This document shows positions 26,861 to 35,297 of a stretch of 64,000 nt of DNA, piece by piece. The notes under the pieces are model-generated. The model was not told the origin of the DNA. It searched no databases and saw nothing but the letters and a program-made list of their open reading frames with translations. Made by a program: the position numbers and the translations under genes. This stretch comes from Microbacterium aurugineum. Lineage in GTDB: Bacteria; Actinomycetota; Actinomycetes; Actinomycetales; Microbacteriaceae. Every line of letters starts with the position of its first letter. Position 1 is the first letter of the stretch. Where the stretch lies: NCBI RefSeq assembly GCF_023101205.1, contig NZ_CP078078.1, forward strand, positions 2,551,411-2,615,410, read 5' to 3'.

Positions 26861-27661
26861 TCAGGTGGTTTCCCGACCGAGAGCGTCTTCGAACTCCTCG
26901 ACCTCGCGCTCCCAGGCATCTTTCGCCAGGCGGTACCAGAGGTAGAAGGCGAAGCCCGCGAAGATGGCCCACTCGACCGCGTAGAAGACGTTCAGCCAGT
27001 TGACCGGCGACATCTCCTCGGGTGCGGGCGACGAGATGTCGACCAGCCCCGCGGACGCCGTGGTCGAGGCGAGGTAGGGGCGGTACACGTGAAGCTGCTC
27101 GATGTCGTGCCATCGGCTGAGCAGGGCGGCGGGCGACATCCGGTCCAACTGCTCGGGAGCGGAGTGCGGGGGGACACGGGGCCCTTCGTCCGAGATCACC
27201 CGACCGGTCACCTCGACCTCTGACCCGTCCGCGTCGGCTTCGAGCTCTCGCACGGCCGCATCCGCGGTCTCCCGATCGGGGGTCCACCCGATCGCGACGG
27301 CGATCGACGTGCGCTCTGCGACCCGCAGCTGTCCGGTCACCCAGTACCCCGGGACATCGTCGTTGAAACGGCTCGACACGACGATGAAGTCCTCGGGGAT
27401 CCAGCGCCCCGAGGTCTCGACGCGCTGGCCCACGAGCGGCTCGGGGAGGTATTCACCCGGCTCGACGACATCGGTGAGCTGCTGCACCTGCTCGGTCTGG
27501 CCGGCGGGAGGCGGATCGGTGTCGATCGCGCGTTCCAACTGCCACTGGCCGAGCCAGGCGAACACCCCGGCGACGAGGAGGCACAGCAGCAGCACCCCGA
27601 TCCAGCGCCCCCGGAGCATGACCTCGCGGAGGGTCGGGGGGAACAGAGCAGGAGTCGTCAC
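26861..27661 (-). CDS. SURF1 family cytochrome oxidase assembly protein
   Basis: A 266-residue membrane protein with one span near each end (GVLLLCLLVAGVFAWLGQWQLERA about 22-45 and WAIFAGFAFYLWYRLAKDAWE about 225-250), the hairpin topology of SURF1. The conserved GQWQLERA after span 1, the WVTGQLRV region and PVNWLNVFYAVEW before span 2 support the family, which helps insert haem a in cytochrome c oxidase. GTG 27661 gives a 14-residue cytoplasmic lead and lies 16 nt after the guaB3 stop; an internal ATG at 27619 is an alternative start. Confidence 0.88.
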   Translation of the reverse strand: MTTPALFPPTLREVMLRGRWIGVLLLCLLVAGVFAWLGQWQLERAIDTDPPPAGQTEQVQQLTDVVEPGEYLPEPLVGQRVETSGRWIPEDFIVVSSRFNDDVPGYWVTGQLRVAERTSIAVAIGWTPDRETADAAVRELEADADGSEVEVTGRVISDEGPRVPPHSAPEQLDRMSPAALLSRWHDIEQLHVYRPYLASTTASAGLVDISSPAPEEMSPVNWLNVFYAVEWAIFAGFAFYLWYRLAKDAWEREVEEFEDALGRETT

Positions 27662-27677
27662 GGTCGAGCGCTGTGCC

Positions 27678-28793
27678 TCAGGCCTCGTACGGCGCGAGCA
27701 CGACCTCGACCCGCTGGAACTCCTTGAGGTCGGAGTATCCGGTGGTCGCCATCGACTTGCGCAGCGCGCCGATGAGGTTCGCGGTGCCGTCGGCGACCGG
27801 GGCCGGGCCGTAGAGGATCTCCTCGAGCGTGCCGATTCCCCCGACCTCGACACGACGGCCTCGCGGCAGCTTCGAGTGGTGGGCTTCGGGACCCCAGTGG
27901 AAGCCGCGGCCGGGCGCATCGGTGGCCCGAGCGAGCGCGACACCGAGCATGACGGCGTCCGCCCCCATGGCGAGCGCCTTGACGATGTCGCCGGAGGTGC
28001 CGACGCCCCCATCGGCGATCACGTGGACGTAGCGGCCCCCGGACTCGTCGAGGTAGTCGCGGCGAGCCGCGGCGACGTCGGAGACCGCGGTCGCCATCGG
28101 CGCGTGGATGCCGAGAGTGGCACGCGTCGTGGATGCCGCCCCGCCGCCGAAACCGACGAGCACACCTGCTGCGCCCGTGCGCATGAGGTGGAGGGCCGCG
28201 GTGTAGGTCGCCGCGCCACCGACGATGACGGGGACGTCGAGGTCGTAGATGAACTTCTTGAGGTTGAGGGGCTCCGCGACGCTCGAGACGTGCTCGGCAG
28301 ACACGGTGGTGCCGCGGATCACGAACAGGTCGACGCCCGCTGCGGCGACCGTGTCGTAGTACTCCTGGGTGCGCTGCGGCGTCAGCGAACCGGCGACCGT
28401 GACGCCGGACTCGCGGATCTCGGCGAGTCGGCGGGTGATGAGCTCGGGCTTGATCGGCTCCGAGTACAGCTGCTGCATCCGGACGGTGGCCTCGCCCTCG
28501 TCGAGTCCGGCGATCTCCGCCAGCAGCGGCTCCGGGTCTTCATAACGCGTCCACAGACCCTCGAGGTCGAGGACGCCGAGCCCGCCGAGCTGTCCGAGCA
28601 TGATCGCCGTCTGCGGGCTCACGACCGAGTCCATCGGCGCTCCCAGCACCGGGATGTCGAAGCCGAAGGCGTCGATCGTCCATGCGGTCGACACGTCCTC
28701 CGGGTTGCGCGTGCGCCGCGATGGCACCACCGCGATGTCGTCGAACGTGTACGCGCGACGTGCGCGCTTTCCTCGGCCGAGCTCGATCTCCAT
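27678..28793 (-). CDS. guaB3: GuaB3 family IMP dehydrogenase-related protein
   Basis: A 371-residue TIM-barrel protein without CBS domains, the actinobacterial GuaB3 type. Seen: TFDDIAVVPSRRTRNPEDVST opening, [41 protein letters not shown] phosphate-binding loop, and the GFHWGPEAHHSKLPRG segment. The active-site GSxCTT loop of true IMP dehydrogenase is not present as such, and the canonical GuaB is encoded at 37935-39437. GuaB3 proteins have been linked to GMP reductase-like activity in some bacteria; here the reaction is unverified. ATG 28793, or GTG two codons earlier. Confidence 0.9.
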   Translation of the reverse strand: MEIELGRGKRARRAYTFDDIAVVPSRRTRNPEDVSTAWTIDAFGFDIPVLGAPMDSVVSPQTAIMLGQLGGLGVLDLEGLWTRYEDPEPLLAEIAGLDEGEATVRMQQLYSEPIKPELITRRLAEIRESGVTVAGSLTPQRTQEYYDTVAAAGVDLFVIRGTTVSAEHVSSVAEPLNLKKFIYDLDVPVIVGGAATYTAALHLMRTGAAGVLVGFGGGAASTTRATLGIHAPMATAVSDVAAARRDYLDESGGRYVHVIADGGVGTSGDIVKALAMGADAVMLGVALARATDAPGRGFHWGPEAHHSKLPRGRRVEVGGIGTLEEILYGPAPVADGTANLIGALRKSMATTGYSDLKEFQRVEVVLAPYEA

Positions 28794-28888
28794 GGTCACC
28801 CGTCCAGCCTACCCGGGAGCGGGGGTCGGCTCGGGCGGACGCACGCGGCCCGGCTCCTGATGGTCGACCACGACCGAGACGACAGGGT

Positions 28889-29020
28889 CGGCACGATCTC
28901 GTCGACGTACTGGCAGCCACGCAACTGGATGTAGCGCTCGACCACCGTCTGCGTCGGCGCGTTCCTCTCCGGACGACCCAAGGTCGGATCCATCTGGAAG
29001 CCGACGATGAGGAAGTCGCA
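28889..29020 (-). pseudogene. Remnant of a cytidylyltransferase-like nucleotidyltransferase gene
   Basis: Translation of this stretch gives 44 residues beginning CDFLIVGFQMDPTLGRPER, then VERYIQLRG and YVDEIVP. It matches the middle of TagD/adenylyltransferase-like proteins (pattern DxLIVGxxxDPTxxRPEK, then VERxIQLxxxxYVDEI). The N-terminal GTFDxFHxGH catalytic motif is missing, there is no start codon, and homology stops at EIVP although the frame stays open to 28796. It lies in the 241-bp gap between the ABC-F and guaB3 genes. I read it as a decayed gene; only the core fragment is recognisable. Confidence 0.6.
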
Positions 29021-29034
29021 CTGCCTCCGTATCG

Positions 29035-30723
29035 TCAGCGGGCGCGGGCCACGCGGCGCTCATCCCAGACCGGTTCGTCGGACTCGTACACGTCCCCGCC
29101 CGAGCCGAACACCAGGAACCGGTCGAACGATCGGGCGAACCATCGATCGTGTGTCACGGCCAGCACCGTGCCCTCGAATCGCGCGAGTGCCTGTTCCAGT
29201 GCCTCGGCCGATTCCAGGTCGAGGTTGTCGGTCGGCTCGTCCAGGAGCAGCAGCGTCGCCCCGGAGAGCTCGAGCAACAAGACTTGGAAACGTGCCTGCT
29301 GTCCACCGGACAGCGAGTCGAAGGTCTGCAGGGCCTGACGCACGAGCCCATAGCGGTCGAGCGCTGAGCTCGCGGCATCGCGTGGCATCCCGGTGCGCCG
29401 ATCGTCACCCCGGTGCAGGATGTCGAGGAGCGTGCGTCCGACGAACTCCGGATGCGCGTGCGTCTGCGCGAACAGACCGGGCACGACCCGCGCTCCGAGC
29501 GTCGCTGCGCCGGTGTGCTCGACCACGCTCAGCTGCTCCCCCGACGAGGTGACGTGACCGAGCGTGGTGTCGGGGTCGCTGCCACCACGCGCGAGCAAGC
29601 GCAGGAAGTGGGACTTGCCCGACCCGTTCGAGCCGAGCACGGCGACGCGATCGCCGTACCAGATCTCCGTGTCGAACGGCCGCATCAGCCCGGTCAGCTC
29701 CAGGCGCTGCACGACCACGGCGCGCTTGCCCGTGCGCGCTCCCCGCAGGCGCATGTCGAAATCCTGCGCGGGCGGACGCTCCTCGGGCGGACCCGCCTCT
29801 TCGAACTTCCGCAACCGCGTCTGCGCCGCCTGGTACCGAGACGCGAAGCCGTCGTTCGCCGACGCCTTCACCTTGAGGTTCGCGACGAGGGTGCGCAGCT
29901 TCTCGTGCTGCTCATCCCAGCGACGACGCAGTTCGTCGAGCCGCTCCATCCGGTCCGCCCGCGCCTGCGGATAGGTACCGAATCCACCGCCGTGGACCCA
30001 GGCCGTGGCACCCGCGCCACCGGGCTCGAGCGTGATCAGCCGATCGATGGCACGTGCCAGGAGTTCCCGGTCGTGCGACACGAGCAGCACGGTCTTCGGC
30101 GTCGCCCGCAGCTGCTCCTCGAGCCAGCGCTTCGTCGGGACGTCGAGGTAGTTGTCCGGCTCATCGAGCAGCAGCACCTCGTCGGGTCCGCGCAGCAGCG
30201 CTTCGAGTGCGAGCCGCTTCTGCTCGCCCCCGGACAGCGTGGTGAGCTCGCGGAACCGCGCCCGCTCGAACGGCACCCCGAGCGCCGCGACCGTGCACTG
30301 ATCCCAGACGGTCTCGTGCTCGTATCCACCGGCGTCGGCGTATTCGGCGATCGCCGACGCATACGCCATCTGCGTGTCGTGCTCGTCGCGCTCGATCAAC
30401 GCGTTCTCCGCAGCTTCGAGCGTCTCGGCCGCGGTACGGATGCGCGCGGGCGCGACGCGCACGAGCAGGTGGTGGACCGTCTCCCCGGCCTCGCCGTGAC
30501 CGACGAACTGGTCCATGACGCCCAGGCCGCCCTCGATCGTCACGACCCCGTCGTCGGCGGGCTGATCGCCGCGGATGATGCGCAGCAACGTCGTCTTGCC
30601 CGCGCCGTTGGGGCCGATGAGCGCACTCGTCGACCCGGAACCGACACGGAACGACACCTCGTCGAGAAGCGGTCTGCCGTCGGGGAGCGTCAGTGAGACG
30701 CTGGAGACATCGATGTAGCCCAC
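29035..30723 (-). CDS. ABC-F family ATP-binding protein
   Basis: A 562-residue soluble protein with two ABC ATPase domains and no membrane segment. First domain: Walker A GPNGAGKTT, signature LSGGEQKRLALEAL, Walker B VLLLDEPDNYLD. Second: GSNGSGKSHFLRLL, LSGGQQARFQVLLLEL, LLLLDEPTDNLDLES. The ABC-F linker between them is the basic helical segment RADRMERLDELRRRWDEQHEKLRTLV. The second Walker A has Ser-His after Lys. ABC-F proteins act on the ribosome, as translation factors or as antibiotic-resistance proteins; which one cannot be told here. GTG start at 30723. Confidence 0.9.
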   Translation of the reverse strand: MGYIDVSSVSLTLPDGRPLLDEVSFRVGSGSTSALIGPNGAGKTTLLRIIRGDQPADDGVVTIEGGLGVMDQFVGHGEAGETVHHLLVRVAPARIRTAAETLEAAENALIERDEHDTQMAYASAIAEYADAGGYEHETVWDQCTVAALGVPFERARFRELTTLSGGEQKRLALEALLRGPDEVLLLDEPDNYLDVPTKRWLEEQLRATPKTVLLVSHDRELLARAIDRLITLEPGGAGATAWVHGGGFGTYPQARADRMERLDELRRRWDEQHEKLRTLVANLKVKASANDGFASRYQAAQTRLRKFEEAGPPEERPPAQDFDMRLRGARTGKRAVVVQRLELTGLMRPFDTEIWYGDRVAVLGSNGSGKSHFLRLLARGGSDPDTTLGHVTSSGEQLSVVEHTGAATLGARVVPGLFAQTHAHPEFVGRTLLDILHRGDDRRTGMPRDAASSALDRYGLVRQALQTFDSLSGGQQARFQVLLLELSGATLLLLDEPTDNLDLESAEALEQALARFEGTVLAVTHDRWFARSFDRFLVFGSGGDVYESDEPVWDERRVARAR

Positions 30724-30810
30724 GGTGCGTGGCCGTCCTTCCGCCCCGCATGTGCCGAGCCGACCAGGCTATCAGCGCGAGCGGCCGGGCACGAACCGCG
30801 GCCGGCCGCG

Positions 30811-32616
30811 TCAGTCGACGTGACCCAGGCTCGTGAGCGCTTCGGTGCGAGGGGCGACCGGGAGGACGAACCGGAACTCGGTGCCGACGCCCTCCTGACT
30901 CGTGACGTCCATGGTGCCGCCGTGCGCCAGGACGATCGCTCGCGTGATCGTGAGTCCGAGCCCCACCCCCGGTACGGCGTTACGTGTCGCGGTCGACGCG
31001 CGGAAGAAGCGCGTGAACAGCATTCCCTGCTCGTTCTCGGGGATCCCGACCCCGGTGTCCCTGACCGAGAGCTCCACTCCCTCGTCCACCAGGCGCACCC
31101 GCGCCGTGACCCGACCACCGCTCGGCGTGAACTTGATAGCGTTGGAGAGGAGGTTGTCGAGCGCCTGGCCGATCCTTCCGGAGTCGACCACGAGGCGGAC
31201 CGGGTCAGGGCCGACCTCGGCGTCGATCTCGATACCCTCTCGTTGCGCGTGCGGGCCCGCCGACACCACCGCCGAACGGACGAGCTCGGCGACATCGGCC
31301 TCCTCGCGATCGAGCGGGAACCGCCCGGATTCCACCTGTGCGGTGAAGAGGAGGTCGCCGACGAGGTTGAGCAGGCGCTGCGCATTGCGCTCGATGATGG
31401 ACACGAACTCCTGCTGGTCGCCGGTGAGCGGCTGACCGGGATCGTTCTGGAGCAGATCGAGGAATCCGATGATCGCGCTGAGCGGGGTGCGCAGCTCGTG
31501 CGAGATCATCCCGACGAACTCGTCCTTCATCCGGGCGACCTCGACCGCCCTGGTCTCGTCGGTGAGCACGAACAGGTAGCCCTGCTGCGCACCGGCGCCG
31601 TCCTTGTGGGGGCTCACGGTCACGCGGGCGGGAACGGTCGTGCCGCCCTCGGTCGTCACCTCGATGTCACCGTCGACCGTGAGTCCTGCATCGGCCTGCG
31701 CGAACAAGGCCTGGATCCCCGGCGAGAGCTCGTTCTCCCCCGAGCGGCGGTCATCGGACGGCGGCAGGCGGTCGGCGTGCTCCGCCGCCAGCATCGACAG
31801 GACGGCGGTGGAGAAGAAGCGATCGACGCGCACATCTTTCAGCGCCTCACCGGCCGAGAGCCCCAGCAGGCGCTCGGCCCCGGGGTTCCAGGCCGTGACG
31901 ACACCGTCGCGCGTCGTCGCGATCACGGCCTGGGCGGTGATCGATGACCACAGGCTCTCGAACGAATCCAGGAGCTCGCGGTACTGGCGCTCCTTGTCGC
32001 GCAGCTGCACGATCATCGCGACGTTCTCCGACAGCGCCTTGGTGCGCTCGGCCACCAGCTCCTCGGCCTGCTGGACACGGAGGCGCTGCTGTCGGGCGAG
32101 CTGGTTGATGACCGCGGCCACCGCGGCGAACACCAGGGGAGCCACCACGCCGCGGAGCCACTCGGTCGAGGTGTGGGGCGGATCGGTGAGATACGGCATG
32201 AGCAGCGCGACAGACGTCAGGCCCGCGACCACGAAGACCCAGCGGATGCCGGGTGCCGCCGCCAGCCACACCACGGGGAGGAGAACGAGAGCGGAGAAGA
32301 GGGAGCCGGGGCCACCGGTACCGGTGCGGAAGAGGCCGAGGCCGATGATGTCGACGATCGGGATGAGCAGGACCGCCCATCCGTCGTGGATCCGCCGCGC
32401 GGTGAGCACCGCGGCGAGGACGGTGGCCCCGAGGACCAGAGCGATGCCACCGATCGCCGACGCGGCGTGGGTGACCGGCAGGTCCGGCACCCACCAGGTG
32501 AGCAGCCCCGCGAGGACGGCCGCGATGACCGTCGGCGCCTGTTTGAGCAGCGGGCTCGGGTCGTCGAAGATCCGATACCACCGGTTCTCGGCCCGGTCGA
32601 GCGGCGTGGCCCTCAT
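30811..32616 (-). CDS. Membrane PAS-sensor histidine kinase
   Basis: A 601-residue kinase, last gene of a seven-gene coupled operon. Residues 27-175 hold about six hydrophobic spans with short loops, an MASE-like membrane sensor. A helical linker (175-220) leads to a PAS domain (about 215-360; VIATTRDGVVTAWNPGAERLLG). The HisKA domain has the phospho-acceptor His373 in ISHELRTPLSAIIGF. The ATPase has an N-box LDNLLSNAIKFTPSGG, G1 RDTGVGIPENE and G2 GVGLGLTI. All catalytic motifs are intact. The start overlaps the stop of the stand-alone receiver (ATGA), so these two are probable partners. The second receiver, in the PIG-L fusion, is another possible target. Confidence 0.9.
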   Translation of the reverse strand: MRATPLDRAENRWYRIFDDPSPLLKQAPTVIAAVLAGLLTWWVPDLPVTHAASAIGGIALVLGATVLAAVLTARRIHDGWAVLLIPIVDIIGLGLFRTGTGGPGSLFSALVLLPVVWLAAAPGIRWVFVVAGLTSVALLMPYLTDPPHTSTEWLRGVVAPLVFAAVAAVINQLARQQRLRVQQAEELVAERTKALSENVAMIVQLRDKERQYRELLDSFESLWSSITAQAVIATTRDGVVTAWNPGAERLLGLSAGEALKDVRVDRFFSTAVLSMLAAEHADRLPPSDDRRSGENELSPGIQALFAQADAGLTVDGDIEVTTEGGTTVPARVTVSPHKDGAGAQQGYLFVLTDETRAVEVARMKDEFVGMISHELRTPLSAIIGFLDLLQNDPGQPLTGDQQEFVSIIERNAQRLLNLVGDLLFTAQVESGRFPLDREEADVAELVRSAVVSAGPHAQREGIEIDAEVGPDPVRLVVDSGRIGQALDNLLSNAIKFTPSGGRVTARVRLVDEGVELSVRDTGVGIPENEQGMLFTRFFRASTATRNAVPGVGLGLTITRAIVLAHGGTMDVTSQEGVGTEFRFVLPVAPRTEALTSLGHVD

Positions 32617-32960
32617 CGCTCCACCCGCTCCACGATGGCGTGCAGGTCGGCCCCGGTGATGGGCTTCGGCAGAGCCGCATCCGCCGGCGGGTAGTCGGCC
32701 GCGTCGAGCACCGAGCTGATCACGAGGAAGCAGCGAGGGAACCGGTCCTGTACCAGACGCGCGCATTCCTGCCCCGAGATCCCGGGCAGGAGCAGGTCGA
32801 GCACCGCCAGGACCGGATCGATCTCTTCGAATGCGGCGATCGCCGACTCGGCGTCGCGGGCGATGAACACGTCGAAGCCCTCGCGATCGAGATAGCGGCG
32901 CAGCAGCGCCGCCTGATCGGGGGCGTCTTCCACGACCAGGGCCAACGGCCTCCCGGTCAT
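32613..32960 (-). CDS. Stand-alone response regulator receiver domain
   Basis: A 115-residue single-domain receiver with no output domain. Acidic pair in LVVEDAPDQ, phospho-acceptor Asp in AVLDLLLPG (about residue 54), switch Ser in LVISSV and Lys in LPKPIT are all present. Such CheY/Spo0F-like proteins relay phosphate or bind an effector directly. Overlaps by 4 nt both the upstream small membrane protein gene and the downstream kinase gene. The missing output suggests control by protein contact, perhaps with the glycosyltransferase or the small membrane protein. Confidence 0.88.
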   Translation of the reverse strand: MTGRPLALVVEDAPDQAALLRRYLDREGFDVFIARDAESAIAAFEEIDPVLAVLDLLLPGISGQECARLVQDRFPRCFLVISSVLDAADYPPADAALPKPITGADLHAIVERVER

Positions 32961-33100
32961 CGAAGGAACAGCTCTCGCACGATGACGACGGCGACGACGA
33001 CGACGAGAGCGATGATCGCCTGCGGGATCAGTCGCCGCTCGCGGCGCGCATCCTCGGCGATCTCCTCCGCTTCGGTGTCGTGTGACGGTGCTGCGGTCAT
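32957..33100 (-). CDS. 47-residue single-span membrane protein
   Basis: A 47-residue protein encoded with 4-nt overlaps to the glycosyltransferase upstream and the receiver downstream, which strongly supports translation. The N-terminus is acidic (TEAEEIAEDARRERR), then Pro-Gln and a hydrophobic span IIALVVVVAVVIVRELF, ending LR. The N-terminal 28 residues could form an amphipathic helix facing the cytoplasm. No recognisable family. Position suggests an accessory subunit or regulator of the membrane glycosyltransferase, comparable in idea to small partners of polysaccharide synthases. Confidence 0.7.
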   Translation of the reverse strand: MTAAPSHDTEAEEIAEDARRERRLIPQAIIALVVVVAVVIVRELFLR

Positions 33101-34584
33101 GAGTCCACACGTCCGATCTTCTCGGTCTTGATCCAGGAGGCGTCGGCGCGACGCCATTCTTTGATGTACGAATCCACGGTGATGGCGCAGAGCAGGGATC
33201 CGTAGCCGCAGATGTAGAGGAGCAGGCCGGCGAAGAAGCGTCCGGCAGGGAGCGGTTCCACCGCGCGGGCGAGCCAGATCCCCAGCATCGAGATCGGACC
33301 CCACAGATAGAAGATCACCGCCCAGGTGAACAACGTCTGCTCGGTGGCGCGCTGGCCGAGCGCCTGCAGAAGCGCCTGGAACAGCCACGGGAAGAGGGCG
33401 ATGGCCATGAGGAGGAGCGCCCCGAGCCCGGGGAACATGATCGCCTCACGCCAGGAATGCCTCCCCGTTCGCGGGTCGAGCTGCACGGAGAAGAGTATCG
33501 AGAAGAGATAGATGCAGGCCGCCGAGATCCACATGAAGCGGAACACGAACTCGGCGATGTCGCTGTGCAGCACCAGCAGCGCGAGCATTCCCGCCGCGGC
33601 GAGGAGCATGAACGCCGGCAGCAGCAGGATCGTGAACCAGGCCAGACCGAATGAGAAGCTCCCCAGGCGATGGGTGGGGCTCGGACGGAACCACAGCTTC
33701 CGGTAGATCGATGTCAGCTGCACGTTGCCCCGCGCCCAGCGCAGGCGCTGCTTCCACAGGCTGTCGATCGTCCGCGGCTCTTCGGCCAGCACGACGGCGT
33801 GCGGCTCGAAGACCATGCGCCGCCCCTTGAGCTGACCTTCGAACGTGGTCATGGTGTCTTCTGCGAGGGTCCCCGTCGGGATGCGTCCGCCGATCGCCTC
33901 GAGGTTCGCGCGGGAATGCAGCTGCGCCCCGCCGGCCAGGCACGCGATCGCGCCGCCGACGTTCTGCACCCGGCGCGCGGAGAGCTGCCCGATCACGTAC
34001 TCGATCGCGATGAAGCGCGTGAGGTAGTTGCGGTCGCGACTGCCCTCGGCGATGTATGCGGTCGCGGCACCGACGTCGTCGTCGGCGAGATGCCGGCTGA
34101 GCTTGCGGAGGGAGTCGCGTGCGAAGATGACGTCCGCATCCATGATGAGCACGGCTTCGGTCCACTCGTCCGCGAGCGCGACCTCGAGTCCGTGGTTGAG
34201 CGTGTGGGCCTTGCCTTCGCCGCCCTTCTCGCGCCGCAGGTGCACGACGCGTCCAGGATGTGCTGCCGCCTTCGCGGCGACGATGGTGGGCGTGTCGTCC
34301 GTGGACGCATCGTCGACGACGAAGATCCTCAGTCGCTCGCCGGGGTACTCCAGCTGGAGCAGCCGTTCGATGGCGGGGCCGATGACGAGCCCCTCGTTCC
34401 ATGCCGGGATGATGACCGCGACGTTCGGGTGATACGGGGCCGCTTTGCCGTAGTGGTTGCGGAACGCGTGCAGTGGCAGCACGAGGAACTGCAATCCCGT
34501 GTTGACGACGGGCAGCGTGCCGACCAGCACACAGAGCAGGAGGACGACGACGAGCACCGTCTGGAGCCAGGTCAGATCCGTCAT
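33097..34584 (-). CDS. Membrane-embedded GT2 processive-type glycosyltransferase
   Basis: A 495-residue family 2 glycosyltransferase of the hyaluronan/poly-GlcNAc/cellulose synthase type. One N-terminal span (8-30) precedes the cytoplasmic catalytic domain: VIIPAWNEG, FVVDDASTDDT, MDADV (Asp149, Asp151), LAEDTMTT (Glu242-Asp243) and QRLRWARGN (279-287), the QxxRW motif of processive enzymes. Four or five C-terminal spans follow (about 308-470). ATGA overlaps on both sides. With a PIG-L deacetylase in the operon, a GlcNAc-containing polymer or lipid-linked GlcNAc is a reasonable guess for its product; that is inference. Confidence 0.88.
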   Translation of the reverse strand: MTDLTWLQTVLVVVLLLCVLVGTLPVVNTGLQFLVLPLHAFRNHYGKAAPYHPNVAVIIPAWNEGLVIGPAIERLLQLEYPGERLRIFVVDDASTDDTPTIVAAKAAAHPGRVVHLRREKGGEGKAHTLNHGLEVALADEWTEAVLIMDADVIFARDSLRKLSRHLADDDVGAATAYIAEGSRDRNYLTRFIAIEYVIGQLSARRVQNVGGAIACLAGGAQLHSRANLEAIGGRIPTGTLAEDTMTTFEGQLKGRRMVFEPHAVVLAEEPRTIDSLWKQRLRWARGNVQLTSIYRKLWFRPSPTHRLGSFSFGLAWFTILLLPAFMLLAAAGMLALLVLHSDIAEFVFRFMWISAACIYLFSILFSVQLDPRTGRHSWREAIMFPGLGALLLMAIALFPWLFQALLQALGQRATEQTLFTWAVIFYLWGPISMLGIWLARAVEPLPAGRFFAGLLLYICGYGSLLCAITVDSYIKEWRRADASWIKTEKIGRVDS

Positions 34585-35297
34585 GAGGAGGCCTCGATCG
34601 CGTCGAGCAGTGGGATCACACGGGAGTATCGGCCGACATCCGCCGCTTCATGACTGTCCGTGGAGGCGACGAGCTCTCCACCCGCCCGTCGCAGGGCCGA
34701 CAGCACTTCAGGCCCGGGGCACGCCCATTTCTCGTTGACCTCCACCCGTGTCCCGGTCTCGACGGCGGCACGCGCCCAGGCCTGCGTCCGCTCTGCCCCG
34801 AGATCCTGCTCGGACAGCCCGATCTTGGGCAGGAGGGAGAAGCAGTGCGCGAGCTGGTTCCCCGGGTACCGGCGCATCGCGGCGATCAGGGCGTTCACGA
34901 GCTGGTCGAGCACATCGTCCACCGCCCACCCTGCGGCGATCCGCTCGCGCACGACGGACGGGCCGAGCGGACCGTCGACACCCGGGTACTGATGGTCGGC
35001 GATCAGGATCCGGTCGATGCCGTCCGGCAGAGCCGGGATGTCGAGGGATCCGGAGCTGTCGAGGATCTTCGCTTCCACACCGGTGAGCACCACGAGCCCG
35101 TCCGGCACCCGGAGAGCGCGCACGGCGGAGAGGTACTCGGGCACCCAGGTGGTGCTTTCACGCACATGGTCGACCAACCGCACCGTGCTCAGGCCCGACG
35201 CTGCCGCGGCCTCGACATTCTCGGAGAGCGTCGAGACGGCGTCGTCGGAGAAGGTCGAATGGACGTGGTGATCGCCGCGAAGCAGGGGGTGGCTCAC
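34581..35297 (-). CDS. PHP domain phosphoesterase
   Basis: A 238-residue PHP-family protein (HisK/DNA polymerase PHP fold), a trinuclear-metal phosphoesterase. Metal ligands seen: GDHHVHSTFSDDA (His11-x-His13, Asp18/19), a Glu in TGVEAKIL, the LIADHQYPG and LAHCFSLL histidines, and STDSHEA near 215. It resembles the histidinol-phosphatase-like branch more than the capsule tyrosine phosphatases, though the latter are also PHP proteins. GTG start at 35297 overlaps the upstream ATP-grasp stop (GTGA). In the pathway it may dephosphorylate an intermediate. Confidence 0.83.
   Translation of the reverse strand: MSHPLLRGDHHVHSTFSDDAVSTLSENVEAAAASGLSTVRLVDHVRESTTWVPEYLSAVRALRVPDGLVVLTGVEAKILDSSGSLDIPALPDGIDRILIADHQYPGVDGPLGPSVVRERIAAGWAVDDVLDQLVNALIAAMRRYPGNQLAHCFSLLPKIGLSEQDLGAERTQAWARAAVETGTRVEVNEKWACPGPEVLSALRRAGGELVASTDSHEAADVGRYSRVIPLLDAIEASS

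Noticed and set aside
28809..29063. An 84-codon minus-strand frame starting MSAAWPAPADD
   Set aside because: It runs out of frame with the ABC-F gene and the nucleotidyltransferase remnant and shows no homology; it is a shadow frame.
29007..30696. Long plus-strand frames over the ABC-F ATPase gene
   Set aside because: Antisense to two intact ABC domains with Walker and signature motifs; composition is typical of GC shadow frames.
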